Origin: VRUE01 sp050258095
Lineage (GTDB): Bacteria; Actinomycetota; Thermoleophilia; Solirubrobacterales; 70-9
Assembly: GCA_050258095.1 (NCBI GenBank)
Contig: JBLMYD010000093.1
Span: 1 to 22,303 of the forward strand
DNA length: 22,303 nt
Direction: 5' to 3'
In this document: in pieces, positions 14,440 through 21,333 of the stretch
How positions within the stretch are numbered: position 1 is the first letter of the stretch
Layout: each line of letters starts with the position of its first letter
Notes under the pieces: generated by a model
Database searches by the model: none
Told to the model about the DNA's origin: nothing
What the model saw: the letters and a program-made list of their open reading frames with translations, nothing else
Made by a program: the position numbers and the translations under genes

Positions 14440-14691
14440 AGGCTTCGTATCTCAGCCGGCGGCCAGGTCTCGGTGCCTGCGGCGGTGCGCAACCGCTGGA
14501 AGACCAAGGTCGTCGTCGCCGAGGACCGGGGCGACCATCTGATCCTCCGTCCCGCACCCGAGGACCCGATCGAGGCCGCAATGGGCGCTTTCGCGCACCT
14601 TCCTGGGCCCACCGCGGACGAGGCGCGCCGCCTCGACCGCGAAGAAGAAGCGGAAATCGAGGAGGAGAAGTTTCGGGCGGAAGGGGGTTGA
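14434..14691 (+). CDS. AbrB/SpoVT-type antitoxin (VapB-like)
   Basis: This 85-residue protein has an N-terminal swapped-hairpin AbrB domain (MKRLRISAGGQVSVPAAVRNRW, giving way to VVVAEDRGDHLILRP). An acidic helical tail (RRLDREEEAEIEEEKF) would bind the toxin. It should neutralise the PIN protein encoded immediately downstream and repress the shared promoter. ATG 14434 is chosen over 14428 because the -10 box TATTCT is then seven bases upstream, as at other leaderless starts here; 14428 would be only one base from it. The stop overlaps the toxin start as TTGA. Confidence 0.88.
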   Translation: MKRLRISAGGQVSVPAAVRNRWKTKVVVAEDRGDHLILRPAPEDPIEAAMGAFAHLPGPTADEARRLDREEEAEIEEEKFRAEGG

Positions 14692-15125
14692 CGCTCCTCG
14701 ATGCCAACGCGTTCGTGGCGGTGCTCCGGCGAGAGCCGGGTGCGATGGAGGTTGCGGAGCTCCTGCGCAACGGGGAGTGCGCCACTCCGGCTCCATGTGT
14801 CGCCGAGGTGGTGGACAAGCTCGTCCGTCGACACGGGATCGCGGTTGGTGATCTCGCCGAGCGGCTTGGTCCGCTGCTCGAGGGGTCGATCGCGGTGCTG
14901 GCAGTGGACTCGCAAATTGCCTGGCGAGCCGGTGAGATCCGCGCCGCCCACTACCACCGCAAGACGTCTGCCCTCTCGCTCGCGGACTGCGTTCTGCTCG
15001 CCGCGGCAGGGCCGGACGACGAGATCGCGACCTCCGACCGCGCCGTCGCCACCGCCGCCCACCGGCTCGGCATCGGCCTGATCCCGCTCCTCGACAGCAA
15101 CGGCGAGCGGCCTCCCGTCGAGTGA
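14688..15125 (+). CDS. PIN-domain ribonuclease toxin (VapC-like)
   Basis: The protein has 145 residues. PIN signatures are the N-terminal LLDANAFVAVLRRE with Asp near residue 5, a conserved Glu in CVAEVVDKL, and the C-terminal acidic pair in SLADCVLLAAA and ATSDRAVA. It is expected to cut RNA until bound by the AbrB-type antitoxin. The start is TTG 14688, overlapping the antitoxin stop by four bases (TTGA), with GGAAGGGGG just upstream; no ATG or GTG fits the domain start. It ends 15 bases from the convergent VOC gene, with no visible terminator between. Confidence 0.87.
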   Translation: MTLLDANAFVAVLRREPGAMEVAELLRNGECATPAPCVAEVVDKLVRRHGIAVGDLAERLGPLLEGSIAVLAVDSQIAWRAGEIRAAHYHRKTSALSLADCVLLAAAGPDDEIATSDRAVATAAHRLGIGLIPLLDSNGERPPVE

Positions 15126-15140
15126 TCGGGGCGGGGCCGG

Positions 15141-15494
15141 CTATGCCGAGCGCGGCGCTTCTGCCATCAGCTCGACCCGGTGGCCTCCCGGCGCGATGAC
15201 CAGTGCTCGCGGCGCGCCCCAGTGCTCGCGGCGCCGCTCGACCCCGAAGCTGCGCTCGGTCAACTCGGCGACGGTGCGGTCGAAATCGGTGACGACGACG
15301 GCGGTGTGACCGCGCGGCGGCACCGTCGGCGACTCGGCCGGCATCAGGTGGATCTGCGTCCCCTCCCGTTCCAGCCAGGTGTACTCGGACAGGGTCGGCG
15401 GCGGCTCGACCCGCACGAAGCCGAGCAGCTGCCAGAGCTCGACCGAGCGCGGGACGTCCCCCGGTGCCACCTCGATGCCGACGTGGTGCAGCAT
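15141..15494 (-). CDS. VOC (glyoxalase/bleomycin-resistance) family protein
   Basis: The protein has 117 residues, one VOC unit of two beta-alpha-beta-beta-beta modules. Likely metal ligands are His3 or His4 (LHHVGIEV), His63 (GHTAVVV) and Glu108 (HRVELM), which is the usual His/His/Glu pattern. The family includes lyases, dioxygenases and drug-binding proteins; the substrate is not evident. The start ATG at 15494 shares a base with the preceding stop (TGATG), and a GTG one codon upstream is also possible. The overlap makes it the third gene of the XRE/nucleotidyltransferase operon. Confidence 0.88.
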   Translation of the reverse strand: MLHHVGIEVAPGDVPRSVELWQLLGFVRVEPPPTLSEYTWLEREGTQIHLMPAESPTVPPRGHTAVVVTDFDRTVAELTERSFGVERRREHWGAPRALVIAPGGHRVELMAEAPRSA

Positions 15495-15982
15495 CACTCG
15501 GCCTCGGGATCGGTCAGGGCGGCCACATCGGCTCGGTCGACGGGTCGGTTGCGGGCGAGCTTCATGCGAATCAGGTCATCCCGTCCGGCGACCGGCACGC
15601 GTGTTCCGTCGAGCGCGATGACCAGCGCCCGCTCGCGCAACTCCGGATAAGGCGCGGCCCCTGGCGCTTCGTGCAGCACGTCGACGTCGCCGTGCCGGGT
15701 GGCGAACTGCCAGATGGTCGCTCGCGGCAGCATCGACGCCTCGATCTCGGTCTCTTCGTGGCCGGGGTTGAGCACCCTGGCGTCAAGGGCACGCAGGGCA
15801 GTCGCCAAGCGAGCGAGGTTGTCGGGCTCCGGCGCTGGGATGACGTCCACGTCGTTGGTCATCCGGGTGTTCCCGTGGGTCTGCGCGGCGAGCCCCCCGA
15901 CCAGCACGAAGTCGACTTCGTGACGCGCCAGCTCCTCCAGGATCCGCTGGGGGTCGAGCGGCCCGGGGGGCAGGTCAGGCAC
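15494..15982 (-). CDS. MNT-superfamily nucleotidyltransferase, probable toxin (AbiEii-like)
   Basis: The protein has 162 residues. The minimal nucleotidyltransferase signature is intact: GG at 29-30 (VLVGGLAAQTHG), then DVD at 44-46, and a third Asp in GDVDVL (99-101). Such proteins paired with a small XRE gene are viewed as toxin-antitoxin or defence pairs; AbiEii- and MenA-type enzymes add nucleotides to tRNA. Its target is unknown. It starts at GTG 15982, eight bases inside the end of the XRE gene, so the two are translationally coupled. It overlaps the VOC gene by one base at its end. Confidence 0.82.
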   Translation of the reverse strand: MPDLPPGPLDPQRILEELARHEVDFVLVGGLAAQTHGNTRMTNDVDVIPAPEPDNLARLATALRALDARVLNPGHEETEIEASMLPRATIWQFATRHGDVDVLHEAPGAAPYPELRERALVIALDGTRVPVAGRDDLIRMKLARNRPVDRADVAALTDPEAE

Positions 15983-16301
15983 GAGCCCTGCGCCCGGCTT
16001 GCGTCAGCCTCCCGGCGAGACGGTTCCAGGAGATCGCGAGTCGCAGCCGCTCCTCCGGCGTTCGCTCCAGCGTTGCCTGCATATGCAGCGGGTCGTACTC
16101 GCGCTCGAGGGGCTCGGACCGGATGGATAGGCGCTCTCCCATCGCCGCCAGCAGGCGTTCCACGGTTTCGATCGAGGGGGCCGTCTCTCCTCGCTCGATC
16201 CTGCTGATCGCCGCTTGGTCGGTGCCGGCTCGCAGCGCCAAGCGCCTCTGGCTGAGGCCGTGTCGTTCGCGCGCCCCTCGAATGAGCTCGCTCGCCTTCA
16301 T
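15975..16301 (-). CDS. XRE-family transcriptional regulator (probable antitoxin)
   Basis: The protein has 108 residues. An HTH_3 domain fills the first 60: LIRGARERHGLSQRRLALRA is followed by the recognition helix DQAAISRIERGETAPSIETVERLL. The C-terminal part is a short helical tail (DPLHMQATLERTPEERL...) that may contact the partner nucleotidyltransferase. ATG 16301 follows a TTGCAT/CATCAT promoter with a 20-bp palindrome across it, the expected arrangement for an autorepressor. It is the first gene of a three-gene operon with overlaps throughout. Confidence 0.88.
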   Translation of the reverse strand: MKASELIRGARERHGLSQRRLALRAGTDQAAISRIERGETAPSIETVERLLAAMGERLSIRSEPLEREYDPLHMQATLERTPEERLRLAISWNRLAGRLTQAGRRARA

Positions 16302-16336
16302 GGGTTAATGATGCCTAATTAGACATCAAAATGCAA
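16302..16336 (-). promoter_or_regulatory. XRE operon promoter and 20-bp operator
   Basis: On the minus strand TTGCAT (16331-16336) and CATCAT (16308-16313) are spaced by 17 bases, and CATCAT is six bases from the ATG. Between and over them, 16309-16328 reads TGATGnCTAATTAGnCATCA, a palindrome with only one mismatched pair. The stop codon of the upstream permease gene (16326-16328) and its last codons lie within this promoter. Confidence 0.6.
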
Positions 16337-17219
16337 GCGACAGCAGCGAGGCGGCGACGACGATCGCGGTCGTCCAGGTGACGGCCTCGGCGGTGATCTC
16401 CATGTCGAGACCGTAGGCGTGGGCGACGACCAGCGAGTTGAGGCCGGAGGGCATCGCCGAGAGCAGCCGGTAGGCGGGGGGAAGGTGGATCAGCGGCGCC
16501 GCCAGCAGCATCAGCAGAGCCGGGACGACGGCGAGGCGGGTGACGATCGCCAGCGCGACCGGCCGGGTCAGCGGCGGCGGCATCGGCAGCTCGCCGTGCT
16601 CGGCGTTCTCGGCCAGGGTGGCGCCGACGGCGAAGAAGCCGATCGGCAGGATCGCGACGATCAGCGCCTGCGAGACGTCGACGAGCGCGGTCGGGGCGAG
16701 CGCACCGGGCGCGAGCAGGCCGGCGATCGCCGCGTAGAGGGGAGGGTTGCGGGTGAAGAAGGCGCGCACCCGCTCGCGCGGCCCTTCGCCCGCCTTGGTG
16801 CCGAAGGCGGCGCCGACGGCGAAGGCGCCGAGCAGCAGGCAGGGCCCGGTGACGAGCACGTCGTAGAGCACGGCCGTGGAGAGCTGGTCGCGGCCGAGCA
16901 GGGCCACGGTCAGCGGGTAGCCGAGGTACCCGGTGTTGACGCTGAGCACCGTGCAGACGACGGCGCCGACCTGGTGGCGGGCCAGCTTCAGCACGCGGCT
17001 GGCCACCCACCAGGCGAGCAGGGCGCCGAGCGAGGAGGCGACGATGCCGAGCACGAGGCCGATGCCGTGGCTGACGTCGATCGAGCTCGCCGCGGTGTTG
17101 AAGAAGATCACCGGCGGCAGCAGCACGTAGAGCAGCAGCATCAGTGAGCGCCGCGCCGCCCGCGCCGCCCCGGCCGGCCAGCGCCGCTCGGCGCCGACCC
17201 CGACCCCGACGGCCACCAC
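16326..17219 (-). CDS. AEC (auxin efflux carrier) family permease
   Basis: The protein has 297 residues from GTG 17219. It is polytopic with about nine or ten helices and matches Mem_trans/AEC permeases. After the first helix comes LLYVLLPPVIFFNTAAS. Mid-protein NTGYLGYPLTVALLG and the C-terminal SAMPSGLNSLVVAHAYGLD are the paired half-repeat motifs. AEC proteins export organic anions such as malate or amino-acid derivatives; the substrate is unknown. The first helix seems to begin upstream of the GTG (GVLLTTAAIVVAV). The frame is open back only to a TGA at 17262-17264 and has no ATG, GTG or TTG in that stretch. CTG 17240 or ATC 17249 (with AAAGGG seven bases before it) are possible unusual starts. 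Confidence 0.85.
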   Translation of the reverse strand: MVAVGVGVGAERRWPAGAARAARRSLMLLLYVLLPPVIFFNTAASSIDVSHGIGLVLGIVASSLGALLAWWVASRVLKLARHQVGAVVCTVLSVNTGYLGYPLTVALLGRDQLSTAVLYDVLVTGPCLLLGAFAVGAAFGTKAGEGPRERVRAFFTRNPPLYAAIAGLLAPGALAPTALVDVSQALIVAILPIGFFAVGATLAENAEHGELPMPPPLTRPVALAIVTRLAVVPALLMLLAAPLIHLPPAYRLLSAMPSGLNSLVVAHAYGLDMEITAEAVTWTTAIVVAASLLSLAF

Positions 17220-17284
17220 GATCGCAGCTGTTGTGAGCAGGACCCCGATCGCGGGACCCTTTCAGGTCGGAGGTGTTCGGACGA

Positions 17285-17914
17285 TTAGACGTCCGAGTAG
17301 GAAGCCGTGTCCGATCCCGAGCCAGGGGTGGAGCTATGTCCGCCCACGAGACCGGCCAGGGCGATCAGCCCGCCTCCTATGCCGATGGCCCATACACCTG
17401 GACCGGCGGTGGCTTCCACTTCCTGTCCAAGACCATTGACGACCTTGAGCTGCTCCGGTTGGCCCTCGAGAAAGGCGAGGACGGCGAGTACCGCTCCGAT
17501 CACGATCATCGACCAGCTGAGACCTACCTTGGAAGCATCGCGGACGGCGGCGGCTCCTCCGCCAAGCGCGAGCACAACGACGATTAGACCATCGCCGCTG
17601 GAGATCAATGTGTTGTGGGCGATATGCAACAGGCTCGCGCTTTCAGCGTGGGGGAGGAACGTACCGACAACTGCGGCAACCGCCCCAAGGACGCCGAGCA
17701 CGAGTCGGGACGAGACCTCAACGCCTCGAGTTGACGTGGAAGGGGTCGGTGGGGCAGTTAGTGGCGCCCGCTGTTCGGTCCAGCTCTCCCCATCCCAATA
17801 GCGTTGGGTCGCAGGCTGAGTTGGGTCTGGGTACCAGCCAGCAGGCACCCGTACTTGTGTTGTTTCGTGGTCCACTGCCGATTTCTGGTTTAGGAACCAG
17901 CCGTTCTCCGGCAA
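17285..17914 (-). CDS. DUF2510-domain membrane protein
   Basis: The protein has up to 209 residues. The N-terminal DUF2510 motif is clear: PAGWYPDP at 24-31 and QRYWDGESWT at 37-46, a short Trp-rich module common in actinobacterial membrane proteins. After a Pro/Thr/Ser linker come about four hydrophobic helices and a Ser/Gly-rich tail. Function is unknown. The first codon in frame is TTG (17914), lying inside a TATATTG string; the GTG codons at 17875 and 17848 are alternatives, and 17848 starts right at the DUF2510 motif. The gene looks slightly lower in GC than its neighbours. It is followed after about 65 bases by the AEC gene. Confidence 0.78.
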   Translation of the reverse strand: MPENGWFLNQKSAVDHETTQVRVPAGWYPDPTQPATQRYWDGESWTEQRAPLTAPPTPSTSTRGVEVSSRLVLGVLGAVAAVVGTFLPHAESASLLHIAHNTLISSGDGLIVVVLALGGGAAAVRDASKVGLSWSMIVIGAVLAVLAFLEGQPEQLKVVNGLGQEVEATAGPGVWAIGIGGGLIALAGLVGGHSSTPGSGSDTASYSDV

Positions 17915-17948
17915 TATATCGCCCGAACGCGGCAGCCCATGGTCGCCG

Positions 17949-19706
17949 TCAACCGGCGTACAGCGCCTCGATCTCCGCGTCGTACTTGCGTTCGATTGGG
18001 CGGCGCTTCAGCTTCATCGTCGGGGTCAGCTCGTCGCCGCCCGGCAGCCACTCGCCGTCGAGGACCTCGTAGCGCTTGATCTGCTCGACGCGCGAGAGGC
18101 GGGCGTTCGCCGCCTCGACCGCCTGGGCGATCTCCTCGGCCACCGCCGGGTCGCCGGGCGAGGCGCCGCGGGCCGCCAGCGTTTCGGGGTCGAGCGCGAT
18201 CAGCGCCACGTTGTAGGGGCGGGCGTCGCCGATCGCCACGGCCTGGGCGATCAGCGGCGAGGCCGCCTTCAGCTTCGCCTCGATGTTGGCCGGCGACATG
18301 TTCTTGCCCGCCGCGTTGATGATCAGCTCCTTCTTGCGGTCGACGATCCGCAGGTAGCCGGCCTCGTCGAATTCGCCGATGTCGCCGCTGTGCAGCCAGC
18401 CCTCGTCGTCCAGCGCCTCCGCCGTCTTCTCCGGCATGTCGCGGTAGCCCTTCATCACCTGCGGGCCGCGGATCAGCACCTCGCCGTCCTCGGCCAGCTT
18501 CAGCTCGGTGCCGGGGATCGGCGGCCCGACCGTCCCGACCCGGATGCGGCCGGGCGGGTTGAGCGTCGCGATCGCGCTCGTCTCCGACATCCCCCACGTC
18601 TCGCAGATCTCGATCCCGAGCGCGAGGAAGAACTCGAGCACCTCGGGCGGCGTCGGTGCCGCGCCGACGACGAACGATTCGACTTCGTCGAGGCCGAGCA
18701 TCGCGCGGATCTTCGAGAAGACCTCTTCGTCCGCCCGCTCCCATTCGGCCTGCAGCTCCTCCGGCACGCCGCCGTCCATGTAGGCGGCGACGCGGCGGCG
18801 GCCGACCTCCATCGCCCGCTCGACGGCCGTCCGTTTCTCGGCGTCCTGCTCGGCCGCCATCCCCGCCTCCAGCGCCGCCTTCAGCTTCTCCCAGATGCGC
18901 GGCACGCCGCCCCAGACCGTCGGCTTGACCTCGATCGAGTAGGCGACCATCTCGCGCGGGTTGGGGCAGCAGTGGACGCAGGTGCCGAAGATCATCTGGC
19001 CGTAGAGCGCCGCCCAGCGGTCGGCGATGTGGGCGCTGGGCAGGAAGGAGATGCTGCGGCCGCCGGGCTCGACGACGCGGATCTCCTCGCACGCCCGCCA
19101 GACGCCGATCATGTTCGCGTGGGTCAGCTGCACGCCCTTCGGCGGCCCGGTGGTGCCGGAGGTGTAGATCAGGCAGAGCACGTCGTCGGGCTCGACCGCC
19201 CGCCAGGCGGCCTCGAAGTCGAAGTCGGGGTCGCCCATCGCCTCCAGCTCCCCGACCGAGATCGTCCCCTCCGGCGCCTCACCGTCGATGACGACGATGT
19301 GCTCGAGGCCATCGACCCGCTCGCGGGCGGCGAGGACCGTGTCGAGGAAGGCCTGCTCGGTGACCAGGACGCGGTTGCCGGCGTTGGCGACCACGTACTC
19401 GACTTGCTCCGGCGAGGACGTGTTGTAGACGGAGAAGCAGGTCGCGCCGAGATGCATCGCCGCGCAGTCGGTCAGGTGCAGCGCCGGCCGGTTGACGAGC
19501 ATGAAGCCGACCGTGTCGCCGCGCTTCACCCCGAGCGCCGCGAGCCCGGCGGCCCGCCTGCGCACGGTCGCCGCGTACTCGGCCCAGCTCGCCTCGTACT
19601 CGCTGTCCTTCAGCCGCAGCGCCGGGCTATCCGCCCACTCCTCCGCAGTCAGCTGAAACGCCTCGCACATGGTCGAAGCAGAAAGAGCTTTCGGCGGCGA
19701 GCTCAT
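17949..19706 (-). CDS. Long-chain fatty-acid--CoA ligase (AMP-dependent synthetase)
   Basis: The protein has 585 residues. The P-loop of adenylate-forming enzymes is YTSGTTGPPKG near 181-191. Later motifs are GIEICETWGMSET (A5), GWLHSGDIGEFDEAGYLRI (A7) and DRKKELIINAAGKNMSP (A8). PSAHIADRW in the middle is typical of the long-chain FACL/FadD15 group. It activates a fatty acid to acyl-AMP and then acyl-CoA for oxidation or lipid synthesis; chain-length preference cannot be read. ATG 19706 is preferred to ATG 19718 because the latter lies inside a TATGGT -10 box that sits seven bases before 19706. It is downstream of nuoN but separated by a hairpin. Confidence 0.93.
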   Translation of the reverse strand: MSSPPKALSASTMCEAFQLTAEEWADSPALRLKDSEYEASWAEYAATVRRRAAGLAALGVKRGDTVGFMLVNRPALHLTDCAAMHLGATCFSVYNTSSPEQVEYVVANAGNRVLVTEQAFLDTVLAARERVDGLEHIVVIDGEAPEGTISVGELEAMGDPDFDFEAAWRAVEPDDVLCLIYTSGTTGPPKGVQLTHANMIGVWRACEEIRVVEPGGRSISFLPSAHIADRWAALYGQMIFGTCVHCCPNPREMVAYSIEVKPTVWGGVPRIWEKLKAALEAGMAAEQDAEKRTAVERAMEVGRRRVAAYMDGGVPEELQAEWERADEEVFSKIRAMLGLDEVESFVVGAAPTPPEVLEFFLALGIEICETWGMSETSAIATLNPPGRIRVGTVGPPIPGTELKLAEDGEVLIRGPQVMKGYRDMPEKTAEALDDEGWLHSGDIGEFDEAGYLRIVDRKKELIINAAGKNMSPANIEAKLKAASPLIAQAVAIGDARPYNVALIALDPETLAARGASPGDPAVAEEIAQAVEAANARLSRVEQIKRYEVLDGEWLPGGDELTPTMKLKRRPIERKYDAEIEALYAG

Positions 19707-19713
19707 TCGCCTG

Positions 19714-19719
19714 ACCATA
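19714..19719 (-). promoter_or_regulatory. -10 box of the acyl-CoA ligase gene
   Basis: TATGGT on the minus strand lies seven bases before the ATG at 19706. It contains the in-frame ATG that otherwise would look like the start. No convincing -35 is seen. Confidence 0.45.
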
Positions 19720-19742
19720 TCGGCGATCTCGCGGCGGGTGGC

Positions 19743-19810
19743 GTCGCAGGGGGGACCACTCCTGAGGACGCTTTAGCGACCGGAAGGGGTGGTGGGTCCC
19801 CTGCGGCGAC
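19743..19810 (-). terminator. Large imperfect hairpin after nuoN
   Basis: GTCGC and GCAGGGG at 19743-19752 pair with CCCCTGC and GCGAC at 19798-19810. Inside, ACCACTCC (19755-19762) pairs with GGGGTGGT (19786-19793), allowing one G-T pair, and CGCTTTAGCG (19769-19778) caps the stem. It lies 32 bases past the nuoN stop and before the acyl-CoA ligase promoter. It is therefore a likely end of the complex I operon, although there is no T-run. Confidence 0.55.
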
Positions 19811-19842
19811 AGGACCCGCCGCGCCAATAACGTGGGCGTGGC

Positions 19843-21333
19843 TCAGAACAGCGACGCGCCGGCGTGCTGGGCGAGCTCGACCAGCGGCTGGGGGATGACG
19901 CCGAAGAAGACGGTGGCCGCGGCGGCGAGCAGGGCGGGGCCGACGAGGTACCAGCGGCGGCCGGCACTGGGGTCGATCGGGTCGGCTTCGGGGGAGGCGC
20001 CGGCGATGGCGGGAGCAGCTTCGCCGGAGGGGCGCATCCACATCGCGGCGACGACGCGCAGGTAGTAGGCGAGGGAGATCATCGTGCCGACGGCGATGAA
20101 GACCGCGAGCCAGGTGTAGTTGCCTTCGACCAGGGCCTCGATCAGGTAGAGCTTGCCGATGAAGCCGACCGTCGCCGGCAGGCCGGCGAGGCCGAGCATC
20201 GAGATCGTCAGCGGCCAGGCGAGCAGCGGTCGCTCGGCGCCGAGGCCGCGCACCGCGGCGATGTCGTCGCCGTAGGGGGTCTCGCGCTCGCGGGCGACGA
20301 CGACGGCGAAGGCGGCGAGGTTCATGAAGGCGTAGCCGGCGAGGTAGAAGACGAGGGCGTTGACCCCGGCCTCGCCGGCGACGACGAGGCCGCCGAGGAT
20401 GTAGCCGGCCTGGGCGATGCCCGAGTAGCCGAGCAGGCGCTTGAGCGAGTCCTGGCCGAGGGCGCCGACGTTGCCGACGACGATCGAGATCGCGGCGAGC
20501 ACGGCGAGGGCCGGTTGCCACTCGCTCGCCTGCGGCGCCAGCGCCACGTCGAAGAAGCGGACGAAGACGGCGAAGGCCGCGGCCTTGGTCGCCACCGCCA
20601 TGAAGCCGGCGATCGGCGTCGGCGCGCCCTCGTAGACGTCGGGCGTCCACTGGTGGAAGGGGGCGACCGAGGTCTTGAAGGCGAGCCCGACGGCGGCCAT
20701 GCCGATGCCGACGAGGACGAGCGGGTCGCCGAGCACGCCCGTCTTCGCGATCCCGGCGGCGATCCCGGCGAAGTCGGTCGAGCCCGAGGCGCCGTAGAGG
20801 AGGGCCATGCCGTAGAGCAGCGTCGCTGAGCCGAGCGAGCCGACGATCAGGTACTTGAGCCCCGACTCGAGCGAGCGCTCGCGGCGCCGGTTGGCGGCGC
20901 AGAGGATGTAGAGCGGGATCGAGAGGCTCTCGATCGCGACGAAGACGGTGACCAGGTTGGTCGCCTGCGCGAGCAGGACCATGCCCAGGACCGAGCCGAG
21001 CAGCAGCGCGTGGTACTCGCCGCGGCCGGCGTTCTCCGCCGCCGGCTCGCCGACCGAGAAGAGCACCGCGAAGGCCGCGGTGAGGACGGCGATCAGCGAG
21101 ATCGCGATCGCCAGGTCGTCGAGCCGCATCGCGCCCGCGATCAATTCGGTCGGGTCGTTCCACTTCCACACCAAGAGCCCAGCTGTCGCCCCCAAGGTCA
21201 ACAAGCTCAAGAAAGGCGCCATCCGTCGCAGCGGTTTGAACACGGCCGTGAGCAGCACGACACACAAGCCGGTGGTCAACGCTAGGACTGGCGAGAGCGC
21301 CGCGTAGTCGATATGCGGGGCATTGAAGCTCAC
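19843..21333 (-). CDS. nuoN: NADH-quinone oxidoreductase subunit N
   Basis: The protein has 496 residues with about 14 membrane helices. It is an antiporter-like complex I subunit. Proton-path landmarks are the Glu in VAIESLSIPLYIL, the Lys in GLKYLIVGSLGSA, the Lys in LAFKTSVAPFHQWTPDVYEGAP, and the late Lys in GFIGKLYL. The length is normal for NuoN. It helps pump protons during NADH oxidation by quinone. It starts at GTG 21333, overlapping the nuoM stop by four bases (GTGA). An unusual feature is a soluble loop PSGEAAPAIAGASPEADPID near the C-terminus before the last helix. It is the last gene of the nuo operon. Confidence 0.95.
   Translation of the reverse strand: MSFNAPHIDYAALSPVLALTTGLCVVLLTAVFKPLRRMAPFLSLLTLGATAGLLVWKWNDPTELIAGAMRLDDLAIAISLIAVLTAAFAVLFSVGEPAAENAGRGEYHALLLGSVLGMVLLAQATNLVTVFVAIESLSIPLYILCAANRRRERSLESGLKYLIVGSLGSATLLYGMALLYGASGSTDFAGIAAGIAKTGVLGDPLVLVGIGMAAVGLAFKTSVAPFHQWTPDVYEGAPTPIAGFMAVATKAAAFAVFVRFFDVALAPQASEWQPALAVLAAISIVVGNVGALGQDSLKRLLGYSGIAQAGYILGGLVVAGEAGVNALVFYLAGYAFMNLAAFAVVVARERETPYGDDIAAVRGLGAERPLLAWPLTISMLGLAGLPATVGFIGKLYLIEALVEGNYTWLAVFIAVGTMISLAYYLRVVAAMWMRPSGEAAPAIAGASPEADPIDPSAGRRWYLVGPALLAAAATVFFGVIPQPLVELAQHAGASLF

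Noticed and set aside
13153..14691. 512-residue frame ending in the AbrB antitoxin
   Set aside because: Everything before 14434 is a shadow of the SGNH hydrolase. The AbrB domain starts at MKRLRIS behind its own promoter.
19864..20829. Long plus-strand frames opposite nuoN (and similarly 18390-19898 opposite the acyl-CoA ligase and 16419-17147 opposite the AEC gene)
   Set aside because: Rich in Asp/Gly/Arg/His with no recognisable domain, and opposite well-recognised genes. They are composition artefacts.
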